In this document: piece after piece, positions 16,720-25,103 of the stretch
How positions within the stretch are numbered: the first letter of the stretch is position 1
Layout of the letters: every line of letters begins with the position of its first letter
From: Pseudomonadaceae bacterium SI-3
GTDB taxonomy: Bacteria; Pseudomonadota; Gammaproteobacteria; Pseudomonadales; Pseudomonadaceae
Direction of reading: 5' to 3'
DNA length: 64,000 bases
Assembly: GCA_004010935.1 (NCBI GenBank)
Contig: CP026511.1
Span: 4,774,001 to 4,838,000 of the forward strand
The notes under the pieces: generated by a model
Told to the model about the DNA's origin: nothing
Databases searched by the model: none
The model's input: the letters and a program-made list of their open reading frames with translations, nothing else
Position numbers and translations under genes: made by a program

Positions 16720-17397
16720 ATGACCACATCGAGCCCCATCGAACTGGAGTTCTCGCGCAAGTACGACCGCCAGCACGCCTACGAATACCTGCACAAGCAT
16801 CAGGATGGCCTGGCCCGACGGCTGTCGCACTGGCGTGACGAGCAGATGGCGCGCCGCGCACTGAAGCTCGCCGGCGAGCCCGATCTGGTGCTCGATCTGC
16901 CGTGCGGCGCCGGGCGTTTCTGGCCGTTGCTGGCCGAGCATCCGAGCCGGATGATCTTCGCCGCCGACAACTCCGCCGACATGCTGGCGATCGCCGAATC
17001 GGCGCATTCGTTGGAAGTGCTCAAGCGGGTGGAGACCTTTCAGACCTCAGCCTTCGCCATCGACATGGGCGACAACGCAGTGGACAGCATCTTCTGCATG
17101 CGCCTGCTGCACCACATCGCCGACCCGGCGCATCGGCTGGCGATGCTGCGTGAGTTCCACCGCGTCACCCGCGATACGCTGATCGTCTCGCTGTGGGTCG
17201 ATGGCAACTACAAGGCCTGGAAGCGCAAGCGCCTGGAGCGTCGCCGGCCGGCGAAGGAAAACCAGAACCGCTTCGTTGTCGCGCGCTCGGTGATCGAGGC
17301 GGAATTCGCCGAGGCCGGTTTCGACATCCTCGACCGCAATGACTTCCTCCCGGGCTACGCCATGTGGCGGGTCTACGTGCTGCGCAAGCGGGGTTGA
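16720..17397 (+). CDS. Class I SAM-dependent methyltransferase
   Basis: About 225 residues. Motif I is LVLDLPCGAGRF, the acidic loop is FAADNSADMLAIA, and the post-motif region reads NAVDSIFCMRLLHHIADP. These mark a Rossmann methyltransferase of the UbiE/small-molecule type. An ATG nine bases upstream is an alternative start. The stop is three bases before the next ATG, so it is co-transcribed with the InaA-like kinase. Together with dgkA and the sulfatase downstream this looks like an envelope-lipid modification block; the substrate is unknown. Confidence 0.85.
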   Translation: MTTSSPIELEFSRKYDRQHAYEYLHKHQDGLARRLSHWRDEQMARRALKLAGEPDLVLDLPCGAGRFWPLLAEHPSRMIFAADNSADMLAIAESAHSLEVLKRVETFQTSAFAIDMGDNAVDSIFCMRLLHHIADPAHRLAMLREFHRVTRDTLIVSLWVDGNYKAWKRKRLERRRPAKENQNRFVVARSVIEAEFAEAGFDILDRNDFLPGYAMWRVYVLRKRG

Positions 17398-17399
17398 AC

Positions 17400-18119
17400 A
17401 TGAGCCGACCACTCGTATTGCCTGCCCGTGAAGCGCGTACCAGCACCTTCCAGCGTTGGTGGAGCACGCAGGGCGAATGGGTTGAGGAACCCAACCAGCG
17501 CCGCGCCGGCGAAAGCGGTGTGCAACGGATACGCCTGCGCGATCCGCAGCAGCCGCTGCTGTACTGCAAACGGCAGATTGGCCACCTGTATCGGTCGCCG
17601 CTGCATCCTTTCGGCCGGCCCACGGTGCTGCGCGAACTGCAGGCGCTGCAAGCATTCGGCCGGCTCGGCGTGCAGGTGCCGGAACTGGTCTACTGCGGGA
17701 CCCGGCAGCAAGCCGGTCAGTGGCAGGCGCTGCTGGTGACGGCGGAACTGGAGGGTTTCATCAGCCTGGAGGACTGGTATCAACAGGACTTGGGGGAGCG
17801 CTTCGGTCCGGCGGTACAGGAGCGCATGCTCGCGGCGGTCGGGATCACCCTGGCGCGCATTCATCAGGCACGCTGGCAGCATGGCTGCTGCTATCCCAAG
17901 CACATCTTCATCAGGGCTCAGGGTGAAGATGACGCGACCCGTGTCGAGGTCGCGCTGCTTGATCTGGAAAAGAGCCGTCGCCGGCTACGTCGCAGTGCCG
18001 CTGCACGGCATGACCTGCGCCAGCTCAAACGTCATCGCCAGGCCATGCCGGAACAGGACTGGCGACGATTGCTGACTGCCCACGGCACGTTCAGCCAGAT
18101 GCGCTGCGATGTCATCTAA
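17400..18119 (+). CDS. Lipopolysaccharide-kinase InaA-family protein
   Basis: 239 residues. RQIGHLYRSPLHPFGRPT and LRELQALQAFGRLGVQVPEL form the N-lobe, LARIHQARWQHGCCYPKH is the catalytic-loop region (His replacing the usual HRD pattern), and VALLDLEKSRRR carries the metal-binding Asp. The family covers KdkA/WaaP-like and InaA kinase-fold proteins in pseudomonads. It likely phosphorylates an LPS-core sugar or a lipid head group (inference). It starts just after the methyltransferase and its stop overlaps the dgkA ATG. Confidence 0.85.
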   Translation: MSRPLVLPAREARTSTFQRWWSTQGEWVEEPNQRRAGESGVQRIRLRDPQQPLLYCKRQIGHLYRSPLHPFGRPTVLRELQALQAFGRLGVQVPELVYCGTRQQAGQWQALLVTAELEGFISLEDWYQQDLGERFGPAVQERMLAAVGITLARIHQARWQHGCCYPKHIFIRAQGEDDATRVEVALLDLEKSRRRLRRSAAARHDLRQLKRHRQAMPEQDWRRLLTAHGTFSQMRCDVI

Positions 18120-18405
18120 GCCGGCCCGCGTGATGAGCGATGGCGCGGCAAGCGTTGACGTGCCGGTTGGTGGTGCGGTTATGAAAGGGCGCAGCGGGGG
18201 GCTGGCGCGCATCTGGTATGCCGCCGGCTACTCCGCCGCCGGCCTCAAGGCCGCCTATCGGGGCGAGGCGGCGTTCCGCCAGCGGGTGCTGCTGAACCTG
18301 CGTTGATTCCAGCCGCCTTGCTGTTCGACGTCAGCGGCCTCGAGCGTGCCGTGCTGATCGCCGTGGCGATTCTCGGCCTGATCGTCGAATTGCTCAATTC
18401 GGAGG
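18109..18405 (+). pseudogene. dgkA: Diacylglycerol kinase dgkA, frameshifted and truncated
   Basis: ATG at 18109 gives IWYAAGYSAAGLKAAYRGEA, FRQRVLLNL and then a stop at 18304-18306. Adding one G near 18300 restores LALIPAALLFDVSGLERA and LIVELLNSEV, the membrane core of DgkA. The gene then ends at about 18405, where DgkA should continue with an Ile-Glu-Ala-Val helix. A one-base loss and a 3' cut by the inserted DNA have therefore both hit it. DgkA recycles diacylglycerol from lipid-head-group transfers, matching the sulfatase-type transferase beyond the insertion. Confidence 0.8.
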
Positions 18406-18441
18406 TAAGCCGCAGAAAAAGTGTAGGAGCAGTAACGGTCC

Positions 18442-18491
18442 GCTTTTGGCCGAAAGCAGCCCGCCGCTTACGGCAGCTTTCGGCCAAAAGC
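18442..18491. repeat. Long inverted repeat GCTTTTGGCCGAAAGC
   Basis: GCTTTTGGCCGAAAGC (18442-18457) pairs with GCTTTCGGCCAAAAGC (18476-18491). It shares the GCTTTTGGCC core with the repeats around the integrase fragments. It lies just after the dgkA break; the rest of 18492-18762 holds no recognisable gene. Confidence 0.75.
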
Positions 18492-18762
18492 AGCCGCTCG
18501 GATATCTCTGCAAAAGCTGGGCTCTTCACTCGACGAAGAAATTGAGCCGTGTTGAGATCTGTGTCTATACTTTGACTGTTCAAAAATCTGGTTTAGCTCT
18601 TGGGGTATGGTGCATTTGTCATGCAGTTCTACTGAAGCTGGAGCATCGATTTTGCCTGGCTAGCATCACACAGAAACCATATTTCTAATGGGCAAACAGT
18701 CATTTTTTGGACCGCAGCGATATCGATGGATCTCATGAAAGCCAAAAATAAGGAATAGCTAT

Positions 18763-19098
18763 ATGTCTGGGACGTTTGAAATATACAACGACAAAGCGGG
18801 TGAATTTCGTTTTCGGCTCAAAGCCAACAATGGCCAAGCAATTCTGGCCAGCGAGGGCTACAAGGATAAGTCTGGATGTCTAAATGGAGTCGAGTCAGTC
18901 AAAAAAAATGCGCCTGATGATGCACGCTACGAGCGTAAGGCCAGCGGGGCTGACAAGTTTATGTTCAACCTTAAGGCGGGTAATCACCAAGTAGTCGGGA
19001 CGAGCCAGTCATATGCCTCCGAAGCCTCACGCGACAAGGGTATCGAGTCGGTGAAAAACCACGCACCCGACGCTAAGGTTGTTGAGGTGGGCAATTAA
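18763..19098 (+). CDS. yegP: YegP-family (DUF1508) protein
   Basis: 111 residues formed by two copies of the DUF1508 beta unit: FEIYNDKAGEFRFRLKANN with GQAILASEGYKDKSG, then KFMFNLKAGNHQVVGTSQSY. Each ends in a GIESVKKNAPD-type helix. YegP proteins are small soluble proteins of unclear role, sometimes linked to stress. The gene is intact but lies in the DNA that interrupts dgkA and the sulfatase, and is less GC-rich than the flanks, so it looks acquired. Confidence 0.88.
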   Translation: MSGTFEIYNDKAGEFRFRLKANNGQAILASEGYKDKSGCLNGVESVKKNAPDDARYERKASGADKFMFNLKAGNHQVVGTSQSYASEASRDKGIESVKNHAPDAKVVEVGN

Positions 19099-19190
19099 TC
19101 GCTTCAGTCTGTTCAAAATCACTTGGGCATTTCGTTGAGATGGGCGGCTGAGTATTCTTAATAGCCGCTTTTCCCTGCTCGGATGTGATC

Positions 19191-19215
19191 GACCGCTTTT
19201 GGCCGGTTAGCGACC
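19191..19215 (-). repeat. Inverted copy of the integrase-associated repeat
   Basis: GACCGCTTTTGGCCGG followed by TTAGCGACC is the reverse complement of the CGCTAACCGGCCAAAAGC seen after both integrase 3' fragments. It lies about 50 bases before the integrase ATG, so the original integrase unit was probably bounded by inverted copies of this element. Confidence 0.65.
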
Positions 19216-19263
19216 ACTGCTCTGGCTAGCCATGCTTGCCCTCCCACATGTGGAGGACTTGCC

Positions 19264-19481
19264 ATGAAACATCATTGCTACCTGTAGCCGTCAGCCCTGG
19301 AACAAAGGTAAGTTGGTCGGGCAGAAAACCCCACTCCGACTGAGAGATATCTGGGCCATCCGAGTAAGGCTTCAAATTGCAGAAAGATCCCGGGATCTGG
19401 CTCTCTTCGATCTGGCCATCGACAGCAAGCTTCGAGCCTGCGACTTAACCAAACTCCGTGTGTGCGACGTTGCTCAGTAAG
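19264..19481 (+). pseudogene. Tyrosine recombinase, N-terminal fragment, degraded
   Basis: A GGAGG site precedes the ATG at 19264, which reads MKHHCYL then TAG (19285-19287), PSALEQ, a frame slip, and then KLVGQKTPLRLRDIWAIRV and RSRDLALFDLAIDSKLRACD. This looks like the N-terminal half of a tyrosine recombinase of the type whose C-terminal half is at 6298 and 32686, with Arg I in SKLRACDL. It is broken by a nonsense codon and a frameshift and is joined at about 19480 to an IS21 remnant. Confidence 0.75.
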
Positions 19482-19907
19482 CGCGTGCGCTTCTACTCCA
19501 CGGTCGATCTGGTCAATCTGCTGGAGCGCGAAAAACACGACGGCAAAGCCGGGCGGATCGCCCAGGCACTGCTGCGCATGGATCTGGTCATCCTCGACGA
19601 ACTGGGTTATCTGCCGTTCAGCCAGGCTGGCGGTGCGTTGCTGTTTCACCTGCTGTCCAAGCTGTACGAACACACCAGCGTGGTGATCACCACCAACCTG
19701 AGCTTCGCCGAATGGTCGAGCGTGTTCGGCGACGCCAAGATGACCACCGCCCTGCTGGATCGGCTGACCCACCACTGCCACATCGTCGAAACCGGTAACG
19801 AGTCCTATCGCCTGCAACACAGTAGCTTGGCGGCCCAGGCCAAGATCAAATCACGGGAGCGAAAGCGTAAGGGCGGCCAAGAACCGGAGGACGATGAGCC
19901 GTTCTGA
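19479..19907 (+). pseudogene. istB: IstB-like IS21 helper ATPase, C-terminal fragment
   Basis: About 142 residues: [19 protein letters not shown], Walker B region [17 protein letters not shown], sensor [19 protein letters not shown], sensor [21 protein letters not shown]. The Walker A half is missing, replaced by the integrase fragment upstream. Not functional alone. Confidence 0.88.
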
Positions 19908-20101
19908 TTTCATGGCGACGACGGCCTGCTACATGGCTGCGTGTGGCAGGTCTTAAACAACTGAACTGGGCTAGCGAAGGAGTGGGGGCAACAGCAGCTG
20001 CGCTGGTAGACTTATCCACAGTTGCTGGTAACAAAATCAGCAATCCGTCCTGGGTCAAATTTCAATCGGCAGGGTGGGTCAATTTTCCATCAGCGCCAAC
20101 A
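19482..20101 (+). mobile_element. IS21-family element, right-end remnant
   Basis: It contains the C-terminal part of istB and then two tandem terminal motifs, GGGTCAAATTTCAATCGGCA and GGGTCAATTTTCCATCAGCG, ending in CCAACA at 20101. Read outward-in this is TGTTGGCGCTGATGG, a typical IS21 terminus with multiple repeats. istA and the left end are missing. The element cut into the sulfatase gene at 20102. Confidence 0.8.
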
Positions 20102-20102
20102 C

Positions 20103-21854
20103 CAGTACCTGCAGGAAGACCCGGCGACGGTGCTGAGCATGCTCTGGCACGGCTTCCCGGTGCTGCGGCTGCTGGCCGCCTGGCTCGCGGCGAGCGCCGC
20201 GCTGTTCGCGCTGTTCGGCTGGCTGGAGCGCCGCACCCGCGCCGCTCCGGTGAGCCTGGCGAGCGCGCCGGCCCGCCGCGGCGCGAGCTGGCCGGCGCGG
20301 TTCGCGGTGTTCGGCGTGTTGCTGGTGGTCAGCGTGGTGGCCGCGCGCGGCACGCTGCGTCAGGGCCCGCCGCTGCGCTGGGGCGATGCCTTCACCACCG
20401 CCTCGACCTTCGCCAACCACCTCGGGCAGAACGCCACGCTGTCGCTCTACGATGCGGCGCGCAACCGCTTCTCGAGCCATCGCGACAACAGCTGGAAGGC
20501 GACACTGCCGGTTGCGGATGCGCAGGCGATCGCCCGCGAGCTGCTGCTGACCGCCAACGACCGGCTGGTGGACGCCGAGCTGGCGCCGGTGCGCCGTGAC
20601 TTCCAGCCGCCGGCGGACGGCCAGCTGGCGGTGCGCAACGTGGTGGTGATCCTCATGGAGAGCTTCGCCGGCCGCTATGTCGGCGCGCTCGGCAGTGCCG
20701 ACGGCATCACGCCGAACTTCGACCGCCTGGCCGGCGAGGGGCTGTTGTTCGAGCGCTTCTTCGCCAACGGCACCCACACCCACCAGGGCATGTTCGCCAG
20801 CATGGCCTGCTTTCCCAACCTGCCGGGCTTCGAGTACCTGATGCAGACGCCCGAAGGCGGCCATCGCTTCTCCGGCCTGCCGCAGCTGCTCGGTGCGCGG
20901 GCGTTCGACGACGTTTACGTCTACAACGGCGATTTCGCCTGGGACAACCAGGCGGGGTTCTTCGGCAACCAGGGCATGAAGCGCTTCGTCGGCCGCAACG
21001 ACTACGTGAATCCGGTGGTTTCCGACCCGACCTGGGGCGTTTCCGACCAGGACATGTTCACCCGCGCCGCCGAGGAGCTGGGCAAGCTGGATAACGGCGC
21101 GCCGTTCTATGCGCTGCTGCAGACGCTGTCCAACCACACGCCGTATGCGCTGCCCGAGCAGTTGCCGGTCGCTGCTGTCGAGGGGCATGGCGCGCTGGAT
21201 CAGCATCTGACGGCGATGCGTTATTCGGACTGGGCGCTGGGGCAGTTCTTCGACAAGGTGCGTAACCAGCCTTGGTTCAAGCAGACCTTGTTCGTGGTGG
21301 TCGGCGACCACGGTTTCGGCGCGCCGGAGGAAGTCACCGAGATGGACCTGCTGCGCTTCCACGTGCCGCTGCTGCTGATCGCCCCGGGCGTCACCGAGCG
21401 TTTCGGCAGCCGTCGCGAGGTGGTCGGTACGCAGGTGGACGTGGTGCCGACCATCATGGGCCGCCTCGGTGGCGAGGTGCGTCATCAATGCTGGGGCCGC
21501 GATTTGCTCAGCCTGCCGGCGGACGATCCGGGTTTCGGCATCGTCAAGCCGTCGGGCAGCGACCAGACCGTGGCGCTGATCCGCGGTGATCGGGTGCTGG
21601 TACAGCCCAAGGAGCAGCCGGCGCGGCTGTATCGCTATCGCCTGGGCGGTGAACCGGCTGGCGAGCGGATCGCCGCTGCCGAGGATCAGCCGCAGCTGCT
21701 GCGCCAGCTGCACGCCTACCTGCAGACCGCCACCGCCAGCCTGCTGGCCAACACCAGCGGAGATCGCAGCGGCGAGGGCGAGTCGGAAGCGGTGGCCGCC
21801 GAGGTGCCGCTCGCGGTGAAAGCGGCCCCGCCGGCACGGCCGGACAAGGGTTGA
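20103..21854 (+). pseudogene. LtaS/EptA-type membrane sulfatase, 5' truncated
   Basis: The frame is open from the IS21 edge. A hydrophobic segment (LRLLAAWLAASAALFALFG) precedes the catalytic sulfatase domain: VVVILMESFAGRYVGALGS with the nucleophile region, FFANGTHTHQGMFASMACF, VVGDHGFGAPEE metal-ligand motif and the C-terminal PTIMGRLGG. This family transfers phospho-head groups (glycerophosphate or phosphoethanolamine) to envelope glycans and releases diacylglycerol, which DgkA recycles. The N-terminal TM bundle and the start codon were lost to the insertion. The catalytic domain itself is intact. Confidence 0.8.
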
Positions 21855-21867
21855 GCGCGGCGGTCGA

Positions 21868-22350
21868 TCAGTGTTCCAGCGGCTTGAAGCTGTCGTCGGC
21901 GAAGTAAGTGGCGTAGTCGCCCAGCGCGCCGACCACCGTCACCGCGCCGTCGCGCTGACCGGCCGGGGCGCCGCTCATGGCGTCGGCACCGGCGAGCAGC
22001 TGGGCGATGATCAGGTGCAGCTGCGCGTCGGCCTCGGCGCTCAGCTTGCAGTTCTCCACCATGTAGGCGACCTGGCCGCGCACCGTCTCGGCCAGTTCGC
22101 CGTAGCGGGCGGCGGGCAGACGGTCTTCGTGGATCGCCGGCAGCGCCTGGCGCATATCGTTGTTGATGGTGCCCATTGCCTGGCGCAGCGGCGCGTCGGT
22201 GGCCCAGCGCTTGCCGGCATCGAGTTGCAGCGCCGGCGCGCCTTCGCCGTGGCCGTGGTCATGGCTGGTGGCGGCGAGGCTGGTGCCGGCGTGGCCGAGG
22301 GTGCCGGCGAGGATGATGGCGAGGGCGAGAGCGTAAGGTTTGCGGATCAT
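21868..22350 (-). CDS. Periplasmic His-rich small protein, DnrO-like
   Basis: About 160 residues from MIRKPYALALAI, with a signal peptide and the His-rich segment TSHDHGHGEG. The mature part is helical with LDAGKRWATDAPLRQAM, QVAYMVENCKLSAEADAQLH and LLAGADAMSG. It resembles the DnrO-like family as I remember it. The conserved Cys and the His cluster suggest metal binding (inference). It lies 92 bases downstream of the periplasmic sensor gene in the ECF operon orientation and may belong to it. Confidence 0.6.
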   Translation of the reverse strand: MIRKPYALALAIILAGTLGHAGTSLAATSHDHGHGEGAPALQLDAGKRWATDAPLRQAMGTINNDMRQALPAIHEDRLPAARYGELAETVRGQVAYMVENCKLSAEADAQLHLIIAQLLAGADAMSGAPAGQRDGAVTVVGALGDYATYFADDSFKPLEH

Positions 22351-22442
22351 CGATAGAACTCCATTGAGCGAGCCGGCGAAGTGCGGCTCCTGATGTTCTA
22401 ACGCAGGCGCGACGGTTTTGTTCCATCGCGCCGTGCAATCCG

Positions 22443-22907
22443 TCATTTGCGGTGCAATTGCTCGATGCTGTCGGCGCCGAACGACTGCTGCGTGAGCACC
22501 TGGGCGAGCCGCGCGCGCTGCTGCGGTTCGAGGATCTCGCGCTCCTGCAGCAGCTGGTCGATGAGCAGGCGCTGCTGTTCGTTCTGCAGTTCGGCGATCT
22601 TCGCCTGCTCGGCGTCGATCACCGTGCGGTCCACCTGTTCGGCGAAGATCGCCTCGATCAGCCGGTTGCGGTGTTCGCCGAGGCTGGCGTTGGAGGCGCG
22701 CAGGTAGGCCAGGAACGGCGCCTCGGCATCGTGCCAGCGCTGCAGCTGGCTGGCGCTCAGTTGCAGCTCGCGCGACAGCTCGGTCGGTGCGCCGGAGGGC
22801 ATCGGCAGGCCATCGCGACTGAGTTTCTGCCAGCCAAGGCCGGCGAGCACGCCGACGTTGACCAGCACGGACAGGACCAGGGCATTGCGCAGGGTGGTGT
22901 TGCTCAT
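22443..22907 (-). CDS. Periplasmic heavy-metal sensor / Spy-CpxP-like protein
   Basis: 154 residues. An N-terminal anchor (LVLSVLVNVGVLAGLGW) precedes a long helical hairpin with LSASQLQRWHDAEAPFL and QQRLLIDQLLQERE, ending QQRARLAQVLTQQSF. This is the CnrX/ZraP/Spy architecture, a helical sensor or chaperone. Start at 22907; its ATG overlaps the anti-sigma stop by four bases. In CnrYXH-type systems such a protein senses metal and relieves the anti-sigma factor. The signal here is unproven. Confidence 0.75.
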   Translation of the reverse strand: MSNTTLRNALVLSVLVNVGVLAGLGWQKLSRDGLPMPSGAPTELSRELQLSASQLQRWHDAEAPFLAYLRASNASLGEHRNRLIEAIFAEQVDRTVIDAEQAKIAELQNEQQRLLIDQLLQEREILEPQQRARLAQVLTQQSFGADSIEQLHRK

Positions 22908-23332
22908 TTCAGGTTTACCTTCAGGTAGCAGAATTCGGGGCGCGCGCAGAGCGCGCCGGGTGGGGTGCTGCCGAGGACGGCGAGCAGGTCGTGGCTGGGT
23001 GAGCTGCCCGGCGGCTGGCCGGGCAGGGCATAGCCGAGCAGCAGGCCGAGCAGGACCGACGCCGCGGCGCCGATACCCTGCGCCCAGTGCCGGGCCCACC
23101 AGCTGCGCACGGGCGGCGGCGCGAAGGGCCGCTGCAGACGCGCCTGCAACTCGGCCGGCAACTCCGGGCAGGCCAGCGCACGCAAGCCCTGGCCGAGCCC
23201 GTCGAGTTCGGCCAGGGTGGCGCGACACTGCGGACAACCCGCCAGGTGGGCGGCGGCGTGGCGCTGTGCGGCGGCGTCGAGTTCGTTGTCGAGGTAGGCG
23301 GACAGGATCGCCATGTCCAGATGCTCAGTCAT
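22904..23332 (-). CDS. Zinc-finger anti-sigma factor
   Basis: 142 residues. The N-terminal anti-sigma domain holds the zinc motif HAAAHLAGCPQC (H-x3-H-x3-C-x2-C). One TM helix follows near residues 88-105 (GIGAAASVLLGLLLGYA) with a short periplasmic tail ending CYLKVNLK. It should hold the ECF factor at the membrane. It overlaps the sigma gene upstream by eight bases and the sensor gene downstream by four. Confidence 0.9.
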   Translation of the reverse strand: MTEHLDMAILSAYLDNELDAAAQRHAAAHLAGCPQCRATLAELDGLGQGLRALACPELPAELQARLQRPFAPPPVRSWWARHWAQGIGAAASVLLGLLLGYALPGQPPGSSPSHDLLAVLGSTPPGALCARPEFCYLKVNLK

Positions 23333-23885
23333 CGAGGGTGCCTCCGTTGGCCTGGCGATAGCCGTGCAGCAGCGCCTCGCGGGCGCGTGCCAGGCGCGAC
23401 TTGACGGTGCCGGCGGCGAGCTGCAGCGTGGCGGCCAGTTCGTCGTAGGCCAGCCCCTCCACCTCGCGCAGCAGCAGGATCTCGCGCTGTTCGTGGGGCA
23501 GGCGGGCTAGCAAGCGTTCCAGCAATGCCAGATCGCGACCGGCCTGCAGTCGGCTCAGCGGCGATGGCGCTGGATCGACCGGCTCGGCCAGTTCCTCCGG
23601 CGCCACGTCGACGTAGCGTTGCCGCTGGCGCAGCGTATCCAGCGCGGCATTGCGTGCGATCTGCAGCAACCAGGTCTGCAAGCGTGCTTCCGGGCGCCAT
23701 CTGGGCAGCGCCTGGAAGGCGCGGATGAACGTTTCCTGAGTCAGGTCAGCGGCCTCGTCGGCGCTGCCGAGCAGGCGACGGAGGAAGTGGAAGACCCGCG
23801 CCTGATGGACGCGCACTAGCGTGCCGAACGCCTGGCGATCACCACGCGCGGCCTGCTGGATGAGGTCCTGTTCGCTGTCGTTCAT
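23325..23885 (-). CDS. ECF RNA polymerase sigma factor
   Basis: 186 residues from MNDSEQDL. Region 2 has the DLTQETFIRAFQALPRW helix and region 4 has LPHEQREILLLREVEGL with the HTH LAAGTVKSRLARAREAL. An upstream in-frame ATG would add 19 unlike residues. First gene of a translationally overlapped trio with the anti-sigma factor and periplasmic sensor, so it probably drives its own operon and metal or envelope-stress targets. Confidence 0.92.
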   Translation of the reverse strand: MNDSEQDLIQQAARGDRQAFGTLVRVHQARVFHFLRRLLGSADEAADLTQETFIRAFQALPRWRPEARLQTWLLQIARNAALDTLRQRQRYVDVAPEELAEPVDPAPSPLSRLQAGRDLALLERLLARLPHEQREILLLREVEGLAYDELAATLQLAAGTVKSRLARAREALLHGYRQANGGTLDD

Positions 23886-24035
23886 TAAGCGCTCGTCTGG
23901 GTTGACCGCGCAGGGCGCCGCTAAAACCTGCTGCGTTGCCAACGCCTCGGTTTTTACCGGTGCCCGTGCGCTGCCGGCCGGGTTGCCGCAGGGATATAAC
24001 GCAACGGTTGGCGAAATGTTCCGGCTATTTTTGTC

Positions 24036-24560
24036 TCAGCGCGGAATCTTCACCCGGTCCTCGTCGAAGTCGCCTTTTTCCGCGTCGCGATGGCAGGCCA
24101 CGCAGTTGAAGCGGCCGCCGACCGACTCGCGGGCGAACTTGGCTTCGCTGAGCTCGTCGTGTTTGTGCTCGAACCAGCGCGTCTGGCTGATGCGTGGCGG
24201 CTCGCCGGCGGTGGGTGACGGCTCCACCGGTAGGCGGTTGGCGGCCGAGGCGCGGACCAGGAAGTCGAGGATTTCCTTTTCCTGCACCGGGTCCAGCGAC
24301 GCGTTGCTGCCGTAGTGATCGCCCAGGGTGCGCATCTGCTCGCGCCAGGCATCGGCAGGCAGCAGGCCGGGAGAATAGAGCATGTGGCAGGCCGCGCATT
24401 CTTCCTTCCACACCAGCGGTGCGTCGCTGGGTACCGTCAGGCGCTTGGGCCGCTTGTAGCCCTTGCGCTCTCGATGGTCGTCGTCATCGGCGAAGCTGAG
24501 GCCGGCCAGTACCAGGGTCAGGCCCAGCCCGGCGACGGCAGCGAGGGGTGCGATCTTCAT
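24036..24560 (-). CDS. Diheme cytochrome c (DHC type)
   Basis: 174 residues from MKIAPLAAVAG with a signal peptide ending near FADDDD. Two heme motifs are visible: CAACH and CVACH. Spacing and the WKEECAACHMLYSPGLLP context match the DHC that serves SHP. It follows the SHP gene in one operon. It should carry electrons in the periplasm from the membrane b-type cytochrome to SHP. Start chosen at the signal-peptide Met. Confidence 0.88.
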   Translation of the reverse strand: MKIAPLAAVAGLGLTLVLAGLSFADDDDHRERKGYKRPKRLTVPSDAPLVWKEECAACHMLYSPGLLPADAWREQMRTLGDHYGSNASLDPVQEKEILDFLVRASAANRLPVEPSPTAGEPPRISQTRWFEHKHDELSEAKFARESVGGRFNCVACHRDAEKGDFDEDRVKIPR

Positions 24561-24570
24561 GGCAGGCTCC

Positions 24571-24978
24571 TTATCTGATGCTGTCGATCCAGCTGATGAA
24601 GTCACCTTTTTCCTGCGCGGTGCATTCACGGGCGTAGACGTCGTCGCAGTTGCGGCGGAACCATTTCTCGACCTTCTTCAGGTCGGTGAAGCGCTCGGGG
24701 TTGGCTGCCGGCGCCAGCGGATCGACCTTGCGATGCGCCGGCGTCTTGCCGGGCTGACGCGGGTCGGCGGTGTGGCAGGTGGTGCAGCTCATGGTCTTGC
24801 CATTGCGCTGCTCCTCGGCGAAGTACAGCGCCTTGCCGCGCTCGGCGGAGAAACCGGCGAAGTTCGGATTCTCCTGACGCGCCTGGGCGGCGTAGCCGGG
24901 CAGCAGTGGGTGTTCGGTTTCGGCCAGGGCGGGCAGGCTCAGGCAGCAGGACAGGAGGATGATCCAGCGGGCTTTCAT
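24571..24978 (-). CDS. SHP-type monoheme cytochrome c (DUF1924)
   Basis: 135 residues with signal peptide (MKARWIILLSCCLSLPALA), heme motif CTTCH, FAGFSAERGKALYF, and the two Cys residues in RNCDDVYARECT expected of Sphaeroides heme protein relatives. SHP is an oxygen/NO-reactive terminal cytochrome whose physiological role is unsettled. It is the first gene of the minus-strand operon, divergent from the b561-FNR-ferredoxin fusion. Confidence 0.88.
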   Translation of the reverse strand: MKARWIILLSCCLSLPALAETEHPLLPGYAAQARQENPNFAGFSAERGKALYFAEEQRNGKTMSCTTCHTADPRQPGKTPAHRKVDPLAPAANPERFTDLKKVEKWFRRNCDDVYARECTAQEKGDFISWIDSIR

Positions 24979-25022
24979 GGTGCGCTCTCCGGTTGGGAAT
25001 GAGTGCAGCCTAGGCGCGCCGC

Positions 25023-25072
25023 CTTACGCCAAGCTGAACCGCAGCGGCTGGCGGCGTTCAGTTTCGTTTCAG
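25023..25072. promoter_or_regulatory. Mirrored OmpR-type sites in divergent cytochrome promoter
   Basis: CTTACG-CCAAG-CTGAAC (25023-25039) and GTTCAG-TTTCG-TTTCAG (25056-25072). The second is close to the reverse complement of the first: both have two half-sites 11 bases apart and an inner CTGAAC/GTTCAG. They fit dimer sites of an OmpR-family regulator serving both directions. Confidence 0.55.
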
Positions 25073-25103
25073 CTCGCAGGAATACAAAGGCGGCATCCAT
25101 TCA

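Noticed and set aside
15172..17007. A 611-codon open frame on the minus strand opposite the second kinase and methyltransferase
   Set aside because: It is the antisense of well-supported genes with clear motifs; high GC keeps frames open.
20079..21713. A 544-codon minus-strand frame opposite the sulfatase
   Set aside because: The plus-strand frame has the complete sulfatase motifs; the antisense frame has no recognisable family.
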